DNA of 64,000 nt, from positions 38,276 through 102,275 of the forward strand of contig PBTE01000199.1 in the NCBI GenBank assembly GCA_002726515.1, in the 5' to 3' direction. Position 1 is the stretch's first letter; the number at the start of each line of letters is the position of its first letter. A program made the position numbers and the translations under genes. Shown here piece by piece: positions 43,989 through 54,019 of the stretch. The DNA is from Planctomycetaceae bacterium (GTDB lineage: Bacteria > Planctomycetota > Planctomycetia > Pirellulales > Pirellulaceae). The notes under the pieces were generated by a model that saw only the letters and a program-made list of their open reading frames with translations, was not told where the DNA came from and searched no databases.

Positions 43989-46900
43989 TCAATCTTCTCC
44001 CTGGCCGTCACTGACTGAATTCATCCCTTCCGTGAGTTGCCGCTGAATTTCAACGTAGGAGAGCATTACATTTTCAATGAGAGAATCCGTCTCCGGCGAA
44101 CTGGAGCCGTGCAGCAGCCCCTGCTGAAATTTCTCGACTTCGTCATTCAACTCGACCAGCCAATCAGGAACGTCCAAACCGACCCCGGAAGGCTCCTCGG
44201 CCAGCGCCAGGATCTCCTGTTCCAGCAAATCAAAAGACGTGTGACATTCCGCAGCAGTGGACTCTTGAATTGCCGGTCCAATCAAAGCTCGCAAGCGGTC
44301 AACGACCAAGGGTTTCATGAACCTGCCTTTTAAACGATCAACCACTGTCGGCATCTGCATGGCGTGCATTTCCTGCAACTCCACGACACGGTTGAGAAAC
44401 ACCTGAGCTCTCTCTTGGGTCCGCTCCACCAGGGCTCGTCGCCAGATTTCTGCATCTAAGTTTCGTTGATGACTTACCAGAATTTCGTGGGCTAGCACGA
44501 CTGGTCTGAGATTCCAAGTCACACGGTCGTATTCGACCCGCAACCGTAAGAAGTCGAGTAGTGTGTACAGCATTTCGCCACGGTCGGATTGGATGGTACT
44601 ACTGTTGTAGTCCCGATACTCGCTATAGTTCTCGGCGATCGCCTCGATGGCAACAGTTAAACACTCCACAGCCTGATCGCGATGAACACCTCGATCTAAA
44701 TCCTTAACCAGCAGTAGTTCCGTCTCCTGGGCTCCTTCCACCAAGCGATCCAGCCAGCGGCCGGGACCTTGATGCATGATGGCCCGCAAGTTCCCCAACC
44801 CAAGAAATCCTTGCGTGAACAAATCTTGGCCATACTGCTGAATGAACTCGACAAGCGTGTCCCATGCTTTACTGTCGGCGACGCGTTCCAAAACGGAAAG
44901 TCTTAGAGTTCTGCTGTGAGAAAGCCAGCTACGTAGCATCAATTGAGTTAAAATTTCGAGGGATGCCACAAGGGTTTCGCCGTCATCCGTTTGCGAGTTC
45001 CATGTCTTTGCTGAATTGACAATGGATTCGACCAGCGCCCGCAGTCCCACTTCGAATAGTGAGTCGAATTCCGTCACAGCCGACCTACCAGCCGGTTGAT
45101 TGCGTTCCATCTGTCGGGCAATTTCCACCAGTTGACAGGTGGTGCGCAAGAACCCAAGACGAGGCAACCATCGCAACAGATTTTCGATCAGTCTCTGGTG
45201 CATCCTCGCCACGACAATCTTGCGAGGGTCTCCCCGGCGGGCGAGAGGAACGTAGAGTAATGTTTGGTCTTTCAGTATCGTGATGAACTCGTCCCACTGG
45301 TCCTCAACCCGATCAGTCTTTCCGAGTAAAATAGCGCTTGCAATATGGGCACCCCTGATCTCGGCCACATTCAACAAGTCCACTTCATCTTGTTCGAGAG
45401 AATTGAGCGGAGAGGCATCAGCGGCGATCAGGGCTGCCAATACAAAACGAGTGGCGTCACACGTTTCGACACAGGTTTTGATGGCGGTCTCCAGCAGCAT
45501 CTCCTTGAGCAGCCGCTGCTGGTCATACTGCAGCATCGACTCCTGGCTCAGCGAAGGTGCTGGTATTGAAAACCGATGCACACTATGAATCAATCGAAGA
45601 AGTCCTTTCCGTTTGTTAAGAATGTTTTTGAACCACTGCTGCAAGCTTGAGACTCGCTCAACACTCATGCCTTCTGACAGCTCATCCTTTACCCACGCTG
45701 CCGACTTCCAGAGATGGGATATGCCCTCGATGAATTTCAATCGATCGGCCAAATGACGTGAGCGCTCATCCAACTCGATTTCCGTCGAGTGGTCGGGGTC
45801 GTAGATCGAACCCTCCATTCCATCGTCCGTAGAATCGCGAAATACAACTTCTTCATAAGCTGCTTGATAAAGATCGTCTTCCTGATCATGGGCCGAATTC
45901 TCCGGTTCGGTAGAAATCTCCGTGTCACGCTCTTCCGTCGTCAGCATCTCAGGTGCCAAATCGAAATCCGGTACTTCCCAGTATTCGCCCGCATTCGATT
46001 CGAGATAATCAAAAAATTTCTGGACCATCCGCCAACGATCATCGGCGCTAGTAGCGGACTGCTTGACTTGACCTAACCAACGGGAAGCCAATTCATGAAA
46101 CGATGCTTCGCCCTGTTCGAGTCCCACGCGACCCGCCTGACTCAGCCAGTAAACAAGGAGCGACATCGAGGCCACACAGTCATCGCGATCGAGTAGGGCA
46201 CTCACAACTCGAGAAAATGCCTGGGCCGAATCAAACACTTCCGCGTGCGGTGCCCAAAAACCTATGTCCCCGGTGGATGCACCCCCTTGGTGCCACAATC
46301 CCAGTGCATGAGAAGCTCGTTCCGCAGCCACGTAGATTTGCTGGCTTTCAAAACCGTCGACACTGCTGACTTCATGAACTGCAAAAGGATGCCACCAATC
46401 CACCATTTTTCGAAAATCGCCAGCAATGTTTTTGCAGAGAACCTGGTCGTTTTGTGCCGCTGTTTCACTCCATAACTGGCCATACAGCGCGAAGAACTGG
46501 CGCATCAGATCAATTAACTCGTCGGCTCGCACGTCATGAATGCTGTTTTCAAGGGCCGGAAACAACGAGTAGTTCGCACTAAATCCCAGAATATTCCAGG
46601 GATCGATGACTGCCCCGCACGCGATGGCCCGCTGCAGGATGGTAGAAGCTCTGTTCAAATGGTCCAGTGCGGACGACAACCTTTCTTGCGATAGCGAACT
46701 CCTGGTGGCCATCAATTCGCAATCGATTTGGCACATCATTCGTGCCGAAGATACCGGCACCACCATGGTTTGTCTTGTAGACGCCTCGGGATATCCCATG
46801 CGAGCGAAGAGCTTGGCAAGATAAACGTGTTGTAACTGCAGTGCCCTGCGCCGCGCCAGACGGGAGTTCAAGTCTTGACGTGCTCCTCCAAACGGCTGTC

Positions 46901-47966
46901 GCCGCTGTTGCATTTCGGATTCCAACCGCTGCCGATGGCGACTCTTAAGTTGCTGTAATTGTTGCTCGTAGAAACAATCTCGAAAAGTAGCAACTTGAGG
47001 AAGTAACGTACCCAGAGTCGTCGTCGAATCGTGGACACCCGGTCCGTTACCACTGATCCCAGATGCCATTAAAATGGTACCTGCCAGTACGGTGGCCGCC
47101 TCACTCAACAATTCGTCGGAACAGAACTGTCCCGGGTTCTCGACACGGGACATGAGCGAGTCGAGTGTCACATCGCGGAGTACAAATCGACAATAGTTAC
47201 CTCGTTGATCTATCTGGTGTTCGTCCCAATGGCCGAACAAGTAATTCGGCCGTTTGCCGGCGGGATGATCAAAATCGCATCCGCGCGGATCGATGGCCAA
47301 TTCCTCCATCTGCTGGAGGTCGAAATATGCCTCCCTAAGAATGGTTTCGTCCGTCGAACTGAGCACTTCGAGCGAGCGAGCGACCAGTTCCTGATATCGA
47401 CCATGCTCGACACAAACACCCTGGATGTAGACTGGAATCGGCCGAACCCATTCGTGTTCGTAGGGTTCCAGTTTGCGATTTTCCAGCGTGGCTACGGGTC
47501 GATGTCCAACATAATCATTCAAAAACATGAGGGCATCGCGGCAAATGCGATCAGCATCTTTCCAGGGCCCCCCCGCCCTCAGAATCGCCTCAAAGATTCG
47601 GCCCACAAACAACGGACGAAAAAGCGTCTTTTCGGTGTGATGAAATAAAAGGTCTTCATGGTACTCGATATAAAGAGGAAGGAAGTTATCAAAGACCAAG
47701 CCAATTACGGCACGCGCCTGATCCGCATTGGCGAATGTGGGATTTGATCGCGTCAATTCCTCCAGTGACCGTTCCAGTTGCTGACGCACCGCTAACCAGT
47801 TCGACTCGGATTCTTCTAACTCCGACTGGTTGCTACTTTCCTCTACCTTGGCATAAAGATTGTTCAAGTCTTGTAAGAACTGAGGATCGGACACCCCGGA
47901 GGAAAAATTTGCATAACCAAGCACATTTTGAATCATCCCGCGAGTTTCGTTTTCTGCTGATGCCAT
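43989..47966 (-). CDS. Very large, mostly helical protein of unknown function
   Basis: The protein has 1325 residues from ATG 47966, which has GAGGAT about 11 bases upstream; ATG 47996 is also in frame. No signal peptide or membrane segment is obvious. The sequence is rich in Leu, Glu, Arg and Gln with many amphipathic helices, suggesting an alpha-solenoid scaffold. It has an acidic, low-complexity stretch around residues 669-732 that divides it into two halves. No catalytic motif is recognised. It is a single-gene unit, convergent to hemW and divergent from the PQQ-propeller gene. I do not recognise a named family. Confidence 0.8.
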   Translation of the reverse strand: MASAENETRGMIQNVLGYANFSSGVSDPQFLQDLNNLYAKVEESSNQSELEESESNWLAVRQQLERSLEELTRSNPTFANADQARAVIGLVFDNFLPLYIEYHEDLLFHHTEKTLFRPLFVGRIFEAILRAGGPWKDADRICRDALMFLNDYVGHRPVATLENRKLEPYEHEWVRPIPVYIQGVCVEHGRYQELVARSLEVLSSTDETILREAYFDLQQMEELAIDPRGCDFDHPAGKRPNYLFGHWDEHQIDQRGNYCRFVLRDVTLDSLMSRVENPGQFCSDELLSEAATVLAGTILMASGISGNGPGVHDSTTTLGTLLPQVATFRDCFYEQQLQQLKSRHRQRLESEMQQRRQPFGGARQDLNSRLARRRALQLQHVYLAKLFARMGYPEASTRQTMVVPVSSARMMCQIDCELMATRSSLSQERLSSALDHLNRASTILQRAIACGAVIDPWNILGFSANYSLFPALENSIHDVRADELIDLMRQFFALYGQLWSETAAQNDQVLCKNIAGDFRKMVDWWHPFAVHEVSSVDGFESQQIYVAAERASHALGLWHQGGASTGDIGFWAPHAEVFDSAQAFSRVVSALLDRDDCVASMSLLVYWLSQAGRVGLEQGEASFHELASRWLGQVKQSATSADDRWRMVQKFFDYLESNAGEYWEVPDFDLAPEMLTTEERDTEISTEPENSAHDQEDDLYQAAYEEVVFRDSTDDGMEGSIYDPDHSTEIELDERSRHLADRLKFIEGISHLWKSAAWVKDELSEGMSVERVSSLQQWFKNILNKRKGLLRLIHSVHRFSIPAPSLSQESMLQYDQQRLLKEMLLETAIKTCVETCDATRFVLAALIAADASPLNSLEQDEVDLLNVAEIRGAHIASAILLGKTDRVEDQWDEFITILKDQTLLYVPLARRGDPRKIVVARMHQRLIENLLRWLPRLGFLRTTCQLVEIARQMERNQPAGRSAVTEFDSLFEVGLRALVESIVNSAKTWNSQTDDGETLVASLEILTQLMLRSWLSHSRTLRLSVLERVADSKAWDTLVEFIQQYGQDLFTQGFLGLGNLRAIMHQGPGRWLDRLVEGAQETELLLVKDLDRGVHRDQAVECLTVAIEAIAENYSEYRDYNSSTIQSDRGEMLYTLLDFLRLRVEYDRVTWNLRPVVLAHEILVSHQRNLDAEIWRRALVERTQERAQVFLNRVVELQEMHAMQMPTVVDRLKGRFMKPLVVDRLRALIGPAIQESTAAECHTSFDLLEQEILALAEEPSGVGLDVPDWLVELNDEVEKFQQGLLHGSSSPETDSLIENVMLSYVEIQRQLTEGMNSVSDGQGED

Positions 47967-48367
47967 CGTACCGGCGATCCTCTTTCCACACAGCATGTGC
48001 TCGGCTGCCGGTCTTCGACGACGCCTTGGCAGCTTCGTTCTTCCAATTTATCCGTAGTTTCTAATCACCACAATTCGAGGGCAAGTCCGACGACATCTAC
48101 AAGAGGCCCCACCTGGTCCAGATGCCGGCCACAGTCGCTGGACTACCAACACCAAGTGAACGATCCGTGCGTGCATTCTGCTTGACATCCATCTTCCTAC
48201 CAGATGATGACGCAAGAAAATCGCCTCTGGATACAGGAAATCTTTCCCACCACAGCATCTTTTCGGGAAAATCGTGAGTCCAAGATGCAAAAAGATACTA
48301 CATGAATTAAGATGAAACGAGTGCATTCTCCTAACAGAATTTCGGATCAGATCCTTGGAGCGCCAAG
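47967..48367. other. Divergent intergenic region, 401 bp
   Basis: It must hold promoters for the giant minus-strand gene and the PQQ-propeller gene. A perfect TTGACA lies at 48182-48187, but its best -10 (GATGAT, 48203-48208) is only 15 bp away, so it is not called. A 7-bp inverted repeat, GCATCTT (48255-48261) and AAGATGC (48282-48288), is present and of unknown meaning. Confidence 0.35.
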
Positions 48368-49942
48368 TTGAGTACACAAAAAAAAGTACCCTACCTCGTT
48401 CTAGCAACCGTAATTTTTTTCGCTGTCATTTGTGAATTCTTTCACCTCGCTCCTCTTGAAGCTGCTCACTTGTCACGACAAGTCGCCCAAACAGCGGGAC
48501 TGGAGTTGGCCTGGTCGACCCATGTGGCAGTTGACTTCAGCACATCGAAATTACGGCATTTGACTCAATACGTGAGTGCCCGTTCCCGCTTTCACGTCCA
48601 TGAAATAAACGTCGGCAGACATAAAGTTCTCATTTCCGAACATGACGTCGACTCGAATGGAATTCCACTCGGCTTGGAAGGCGCAGCGAAGGCTGCCCGG
48701 CGAAAAGTGACAGCACTCAAGGAAGCTGGCTGGCAACCTGAACACATCGAACACGATATCCCGGAAATCACTTTGTATGCGACCACCACTCAAGGTGTGG
48801 TTCATGCTATCGATGCACAAACAGGACGGACGCTGTGGTCGCAAACCGTGGGAAAACCAAACTACCCTACTTATAAAACGGCGGCCAACGAGAAATTCCT
48901 GGCAGTCATCAATGGTTCAACCCTTTATCTATTGGAACGAGATACCGGATACGTCCTTTGGAATCATCGTCTGAAAAGTGTGCCTGCAGGCGGCCCGGGC
49001 TTGAGTGATCACATGGTGAGCGCCATCATGAAAAGCGGGCTGGTTGAAACATATCTCCTGGATGACCTCGACAAACATCCCTGGACCTTCGTGTCAACGG
49101 GAAGAGGGACTTCTTCCCCGCTAGCGACGCCACGAACTTTCAGCTGGACCACGGACCGGGGACATCTTTATGTAGGTTCTGCGCGCGAATCTCAAGTCTA
49201 TTATCGACTGGAAGCAAATGCTGCTTTCCGCTCATCCCCGGCCGCACTGGAAAACAACCGCCTGTTCGCTGCAGCTCAGAACGGCTTTGTCTATGCTCTG
49301 GATGAAATGAGTGGAGACATGGTCTGGCGGCACTTTGCCGGACAAGGGATCTTTCAACCACCGGTCGCCGTACATCAGGGCATTTACGTCGTGGCGGAAG
49401 GAAACTTGATTCGCCTGGATGCGAATTCGGGTGATGAGCAGTGGAAGGTGCCTCGCATAGACCAGGTTGTTTCAATAAACGACAAACGCGTTTATGCAAT
49501 CGATTATCAAGCCCGCCTGATAGTTTTGGACAGCACGCACGGTCACCAACTGGCTGCCGCATCGTTTCCACCACTGGAGGTGAAGTTATCTAACTGGCAA
49601 ACGGATCGCCTCTTTGTCGGAACCGGAACGGGAAAACTCTACTGCTTGAGAGAACCCCGACTCTTTTTGCCGCAACTCCACGTTAAACTGGGAGATCAAG
49701 GTGAATTGTCCGCTGCTGGGGGAAAATCGAAAGACGGATCACCTTCCACCGATTCCAACCGGACGGAGCAAGGGCGCGAAAGGTCAAGCGACGCCGAGGT
49801 ACCCGAACGGTCAGAACCCTTTGGTGGCAGCGACCCACCGGACCCCTTTGGTGACGAAGAGGATGGAGACCAGAATCCCTTCGGGGGCGATGACGAAGAA
49901 GCTCCCTTTGGCTTCGACAATGATGATGACCCGTTTGGGTAA
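48368..49942 (+). CDS. Secreted PQQ-type beta-propeller protein with PFG-repeat acidic tail
   Basis: The protein has 524 residues. It starts at TTG with GGAG seven bases upstream. A signal or anchor (YLVLATVIFFAVICEFF) precedes repeats typical of PQQ-like/WD-type propellers, with blades such as VVHAIDAQTGRTLWSQ, TLYLLERDTGYVLWNHR, GFVYALDEMSGDMVWR, NLIRLDANSGDEQW and LIVLDSTHG. The last ~45 residues are acidic, with five PFG triplets (EPFG, DPFG, NPFG, APFG, DPFG). Such propellers often act as protein-binding or assembly platforms (as BamB does) rather than PQQ enzymes, and no quinone ligand set is visible. The role is unknown. Confidence 0.82.
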   Translation: MSTQKKVPYLVLATVIFFAVICEFFHLAPLEAAHLSRQVAQTAGLELAWSTHVAVDFSTSKLRHLTQYVSARSRFHVHEINVGRHKVLISEHDVDSNGIPLGLEGAAKAARRKVTALKEAGWQPEHIEHDIPEITLYATTTQGVVHAIDAQTGRTLWSQTVGKPNYPTYKTAANEKFLAVINGSTLYLLERDTGYVLWNHRLKSVPAGGPGLSDHMVSAIMKSGLVETYLLDDLDKHPWTFVSTGRGTSSPLATPRTFSWTTDRGHLYVGSARESQVYYRLEANAAFRSSPAALENNRLFAAAQNGFVYALDEMSGDMVWRHFAGQGIFQPPVAVHQGIYVVAEGNLIRLDANSGDEQWKVPRIDQVVSINDKRVYAIDYQARLIVLDSTHGHQLAAASFPPLEVKLSNWQTDRLFVGTGTGKLYCLREPRLFLPQLHVKLGDQGELSAAGGKSKDGSPSTDSNRTEQGRERSSDAEVPERSEPFGGSDPPDPFGDEEDGDQNPFGGDDEEAPFGFDNDDDPFG

Positions 49943-50087
49943 CGCGCGCTGTACGGAAATGACGTCTGCACAGCGTGTTTAACACCTGATTCGCAGGTCA
50001 GTCGTGGTCGGCCTGCGGCGGGCAGCACCGGACAACCCAGCAGGGGGGTGGTTGACCGTCTTGGCATCCCAGCTTAAACACAACTCT

Positions 50088-51656
50088 ATGGATTCACCCT
50101 TACTGCAGCGCGCTCTCATTAGTGTTAGTGACAAACTGGGCCTCGTTGATTTTGCACGTGGCCTGGCCACCGCCGGAGTGCAAATATTCAGTACCGGTGG
50201 AACAGGACGCTACCTGGAGGAGCACGGGATTACCGTGCATGACGTCGCAGAATACACCGGTTTTCCGGAGATGATGGATGGTCGACTGAAGACACTCCAT
50301 CCAAAAGTCTTCGGTGGCATTCTTTGTCGCCACGACCGGCCGGATGATATGGCAGCACTGGTGGAACACCAGATCGAGCGATTCGACCTGATTGTTGTTA
50401 ATCTTTATCCTTTCGAGGAGACGGTGGCGCGTAACGAGGTCACACCCAGTGAAGCTATTGAACAAATTGACATCGGGGGCCCCAGTCTGGTCCGCGCCGC
50501 GGCGAAAAACCACTCGTTCGTGACGATCGCCACCCATCCTGAACAATACTCTGCCATCCTTGAACAACTTGATGCGCAAGGGGGCACAACGTTGGAAATG
50601 CGGCGGCGTTTAGCTGGCGACGCTTTCACCTGCACAGCCCAGTACGATCAGGCCATCAGCGATTATTTCAATCGGCTTGAATCTACAGATCGATTTCCAA
50701 CTACTTTTCAAAAGTCTTTCCGTCGTAAATCAATCCTGAGATACGGTGAGAACCCTCACCAACAAGCTGCTCTCTATTCAGATGCTCCGCCAAGTGGGGC
50801 CAATCTCGTTTCGTCCAGAAAGCTTCATGGAAAAGAACTGTCCTACAACAATCTGTTGGATCTCGATAGCGCCCTGGTCATCGCCCGATCCTTGCCACTT
50901 CCCGGGGTGGTGGTTGTAAAACACAACAATCCCTGCGGTGCGGCCAGTGGATCCAGCCTGGTCGAGGCAACAAAAAAGGCCCTTGCAGGTGACCCGGTCA
51001 GTGCCTTCGGGTCTATTCTGGGATTCAATCAGGCTGTCGATGCGGCCGTCGCAGACCACTTGTCAACTCCTGGACTGTTTGTCGAAGCCATCGTGGCGCC
51101 CAACTTTGAACCCGCTGCGCTCGAGATTCTCACTTCCAAACCCAAATGGAAGAACAATGTCCGTCTCGTGCAAGTAGGGACTGTGAGCAACAACTCGCAT
51201 CAGTCCGAATGCCGCTTTATCGCAGGAGGAGTCCTGGTTCAAGATGCAAACGACCAACCTGATGATGAGTCGCAATGGAACATCGTTACCGAGATCAGCC
51301 CTGACGATGAACAACTGCAGGATTTGCGGTTTGCGTGGTCAGTTGTACGACACGTGAAATCTAACGCGATCGTTCTTGTTCGCCAGCAATCGATCGTCGG
51401 AGCCGGAGCCGGACAGATGAGCCGGGTAGATGCCGTTGAAATTGCAATCCGCAAAGCAGAAGAACGAGCCAGCAATTCCGTGTTGGCGTCCGATGCTTTT
51501 TTCCCTTTTCCCGATTCCATCGAACAGGCAGCGCAAGCAGGAATTGCAGCCATCATTCAACCGGGCGGATCGCGTCGAGATCCGGAAGTCATCGACGCAT
51601 GTAACAAGCATCGATTGCCTATGATTTTCACCAATGCCCGACACTTCAAACACTGA
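50088..51656 (+). CDS. purH: Bifunctional AICAR transformylase/IMP cyclohydrolase PurH
   Basis: The protein has 522 residues from ATG 50088 (MDSPLLQRALISVSDK), the standard length; the frame opens earlier at 50004 without conserved sequence. The N-terminal IMP cyclohydrolase half has STGGTGRYL and GRLKTLHPKVFGG. The transformylase half has VVVKHNNPCGAA, the catalytic Lys-His segment, and RDPEVIDACN near the end. It performs the last two steps of purine synthesis. The stop codon overlaps the start of trpC by one base (TGATG), so the two genes are translationally coupled. Confidence 0.96.
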   Translation: MDSPLLQRALISVSDKLGLVDFARGLATAGVQIFSTGGTGRYLEEHGITVHDVAEYTGFPEMMDGRLKTLHPKVFGGILCRHDRPDDMAALVEHQIERFDLIVVNLYPFEETVARNEVTPSEAIEQIDIGGPSLVRAAAKNHSFVTIATHPEQYSAILEQLDAQGGTTLEMRRRLAGDAFTCTAQYDQAISDYFNRLESTDRFPTTFQKSFRRKSILRYGENPHQQAALYSDAPPSGANLVSSRKLHGKELSYNNLLDLDSALVIARSLPLPGVVVVKHNNPCGAASGSSLVEATKKALAGDPVSAFGSILGFNQAVDAAVADHLSTPGLFVEAIVAPNFEPAALEILTSKPKWKNNVRLVQVGTVSNNSHQSECRFIAGGVLVQDANDQPDDESQWNIVTEISPDDEQLQDLRFAWSVVRHVKSNAIVLVRQQSIVGAGAGQMSRVDAVEIAIRKAEERASNSVLASDAFFPFPDSIEQAAQAGIAAIIQPGGSRRDPEVIDACNKHRLPMIFTNARHFKH

Positions 51657-52441
51657 TGGCTGAGATCCTCGACAAAATTGTCGCCACAAAACGTGACGAG
51701 ATCGCCGTCGCCCGCCAGCGCCGCATTGAAGACGATTTACGGGCTGACATTGAGCAGATCGCCCCCGCCCGAGACTTTTTCGGACCATTGGCCAAGGGAG
51801 GTCCGATCAAGTTAATTGCAGAAGTTAAGAAAGCAAGTCCTTCGGCTGGAACGATTCGCGCTGATTTTGATCCCGTTGCGATCGCCCAGACCTACGAACA
51901 ACAAGGTGCCAGTTGTATCAGCGTGTTGACAGACGAACCTTACTTTCAAGGAAAACTCGAGTATCTGACCCAAATTCACAGAGGCGTGCAGGCGCCGCTA
52001 CTGCGAAAAGATTTCATTTTGGACAGCTACCAACTACTCGAAGCACGCGCAGCGGGGGCCGATGCCGTGTTGTTGATTGCCGAGTGTCTTGATGACTGCC
52101 AGCTCCGCAAACTTCATCACGAAGCCATGGAGTTGGGCATGACCCCGTTGGTCGAATTTTTTGAACCGAAAAATCTGGAACGGGTACTGGCTGCAGGAGC
52201 TTTCTTAATTGGTGTCAACAATCGCGACTTGCGCAGCTTTGATACAGACCTGGACCACACACTTCGCATGCGGGATAAACTTCCGGAGGACTGTGTTGTG
52301 GTTGGAGAGAGCGGCATTCGAACTCGCCAGGATGTGTTGCGACTGGAGGCAGCGGGTGTGAACGCTATCCTGGTCGGAGAAACCTTGATGCGACAGCCTG
52401 ACATCGCTGCAGCCGTACGAGAATTACTTGGAAACCATTAA
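51656..52441 (+). CDS. trpC: Indole-3-glycerol-phosphate synthase TrpC
   Basis: The protein has 261 residues, a (beta/alpha)8 barrel. IKLIAEVKKASPSAG contains the catalytic Glu56 and Lys58. LRKDFILDSYQ, LIGVNNRDLRSF and VVGESGIRTRQDV complete the active site and phosphate site. It closes the indole ring in tryptophan synthesis. It sits directly after purH with a one-base overlap; no other trp gene is in the window, so tryptophan genes appear dispersed here. It ends 13 bp from the convergent mutY gene. Confidence 0.96.
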   Translation: MAEILDKIVATKRDEIAVARQRRIEDDLRADIEQIAPARDFFGPLAKGGPIKLIAEVKKASPSAGTIRADFDPVAIAQTYEQQGASCISVLTDEPYFQGKLEYLTQIHRGVQAPLLRKDFILDSYQLLEARAAGADAVLLIAECLDDCQLRKLHHEAMELGMTPLVEFFEPKNLERVLAAGAFLIGVNNRDLRSFDTDLDHTLRMRDKLPEDCVVVGESGIRTRQDVLRLEAAGVNAILVGETLMRQPDIAAAVRELLGNH

Positions 52442-52454
52442 GCGCCGGATAAAT

Positions 52455-53564
52455 TTACGACTCGGTAATCAGGCGTGAAATCTTTCTTCCTGTTACGCTT
52501 AACGGGTAATCTTCAAGCGTCGTGACTGGAATCCATTTCTGTTGCAAACTGACCCGGGACCTCGAGCTGCCCAGAACGCCCGCTTCGTAGCATTCCAGTT
52601 TGATTCGAAAGCGAGTCACTCCATGTCTGATCGTCGCCAGGGAATCTCCAACATGAATCGTGAATCCTGTCAACTTTCGCACTTTCTTCTCGATTTCTTT
52701 CCTCAACAAATGTTCCTTTTGAGCACTTATTTCGCAACGAGGAAAGTCCCATAGACCTTCCCACCGCTCTCCTGTCGTACAACGACGAAGTAAGACTTTT
52801 TGACCCCGCCAAATGACAACCGCCGCTTCGTGTAAGTCCTCGTATTGCGTCTTTTGTTTAACAACAGGAATCACTTCCTGGAGTTTTTGAGATCGGGCTC
52901 GACAAAGCTTTCGGACTGGACAGTTGCTACAGGCAGGACTTTTCGGGGTACAGACGCAACTGCCCACCTCCATCAGGGCCTGATTGAAGCTGCCTGCATT
53001 GCGGCGCGGCAGCAATTGTTCGGAAAACGTCCACAAAAGTTTTTGCCCGACGCTGCGGGTGGTATCACCTTGGTAGGCCAACAATCGGCTCAATAAACGA
53101 ATCGAATTTGTTTCCAGGATTGGCAGTCGGTCGTCAAACGCGATCGATAAAATTGCACCCGCTGTGTAACGCCCAATTCCTGGAAGTTTTTGTACCGCTT
53201 GCGGATCTCTTGGGAATTTTCCCTCAAACTCGGCCATCATTCTCTGGGCCGCCTGGTGCAGCGACCGCCCACGACGATAGTAACCTAAGCCCTCCCAATA
53301 TCGGAGGACTTCCTGCTCTGATGAGGCGGCCAAGGTGGCAATATCCGGGAAACGCTGGAGAAAGCGTACAAAATAGGACTTCGCGGTAAGAACCTGCGTC
53401 TGCTGAAGCATGATTTCACTGACCCACACGGCGTAGGGGTCCTTGGTCTGACGCCAGGGCAGGTCACGAGCGTTGCGGCGAAACCAGCGCAACAGCTGCC
53501 GCCGGAATGACTGTCGCCAAACGGCGTCTGGTAACAGTTCAACAGAGTCCATGTGAGTCGGCAT
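52455..53564 (-). CDS. mutY: A/G-specific adenine glycosylase MutY
   Basis: The protein has 369 residues. It has the N-terminal ARDLPWR block, the catalytic region SEIMLQQTQV (Glu50), the helix-hairpin-helix LPGIGRYTAGAI and the iron-sulfur cysteines Cys205, Cys212, Cys215 and Cys221 with C-X6-C-X2-C-X5-C spacing. A C-terminal Nudix-like 8-oxoG recognition domain follows. It removes adenine opposite 8-oxoguanine. The site aligned with catalytic Asp138 of E. coli (LDGN) reads LETN, with Glu151 in place of Asp. Confidence 0.92.
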   Translation of the reverse strand: MPTHMDSVELLPDAVWRQSFRRQLLRWFRRNARDLPWRQTKDPYAVWVSEIMLQQTQVLTAKSYFVRFLQRFPDIATLAASSEQEVLRYWEGLGYYRRGRSLHQAAQRMMAEFEGKFPRDPQAVQKLPGIGRYTAGAILSIAFDDRLPILETNSIRLLSRLLAYQGDTTRSVGQKLLWTFSEQLLPRRNAGSFNQALMEVGSCVCTPKSPACSNCPVRKLCRARSQKLQEVIPVVKQKTQYEDLHEAAVVIWRGQKVLLRRCTTGERWEGLWDFPRCEISAQKEHLLRKEIEKKVRKLTGFTIHVGDSLATIRHGVTRFRIKLECYEAGVLGSSRSRVSLQQKWIPVTTLEDYPLSVTGRKISRLITES

Positions 53565-54019
53565 CAGGCGCCATTAAAAACAAGTTGTCACTCATTCGTC
53601 TCGGTGGGCCGGATTGTAAATTGCACACGGGCTGTGGGCAATCCGGCCAACGGGGATGCACCTCTCGCTCTCAACCATTGATTGCATTTCACCACCCCGT
53701 TGTAACGCCTTGCCTGTTTACAAAAATCGAGTCGGTATCAGGGGCAGACACAAGACGACAGGCTGGCTGTGAAGGGTCAGTTTGGACGGACTTATTCCGT
53801 TAACTAAAAAATCGGGTAATCAGCATAACCAGCGGTCCAGCCATGAATCGACCTGTTTTGCCGTACCCATGTCCCATTTTCGCCTCGCTGCCCGGCGCAT
53901 TCAAAAATCGTGGTCTAGAATTGAAATGGCACTCGATGCCCATGGTTGTCACAAGTTGTTTCGACTTCTGATCTCTTTGCCGAGTGTGTGCACCTTCTGA
54001 TCCTGTGCAAAACTTGAAT
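53565..54019. other. Divergent intergenic region, 455 bp, with an inverted repeat
   Basis: This region should carry promoters for mutY and the DUF1570 gene. A 10-bp perfect inverted repeat, GGCCGGATTG (53607-53616) and CAATCCGGCC (53639-53648), encloses 22 bases that contain a smaller CACA/TGTG hairpin. No gene is recognised. Confidence 0.45.
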
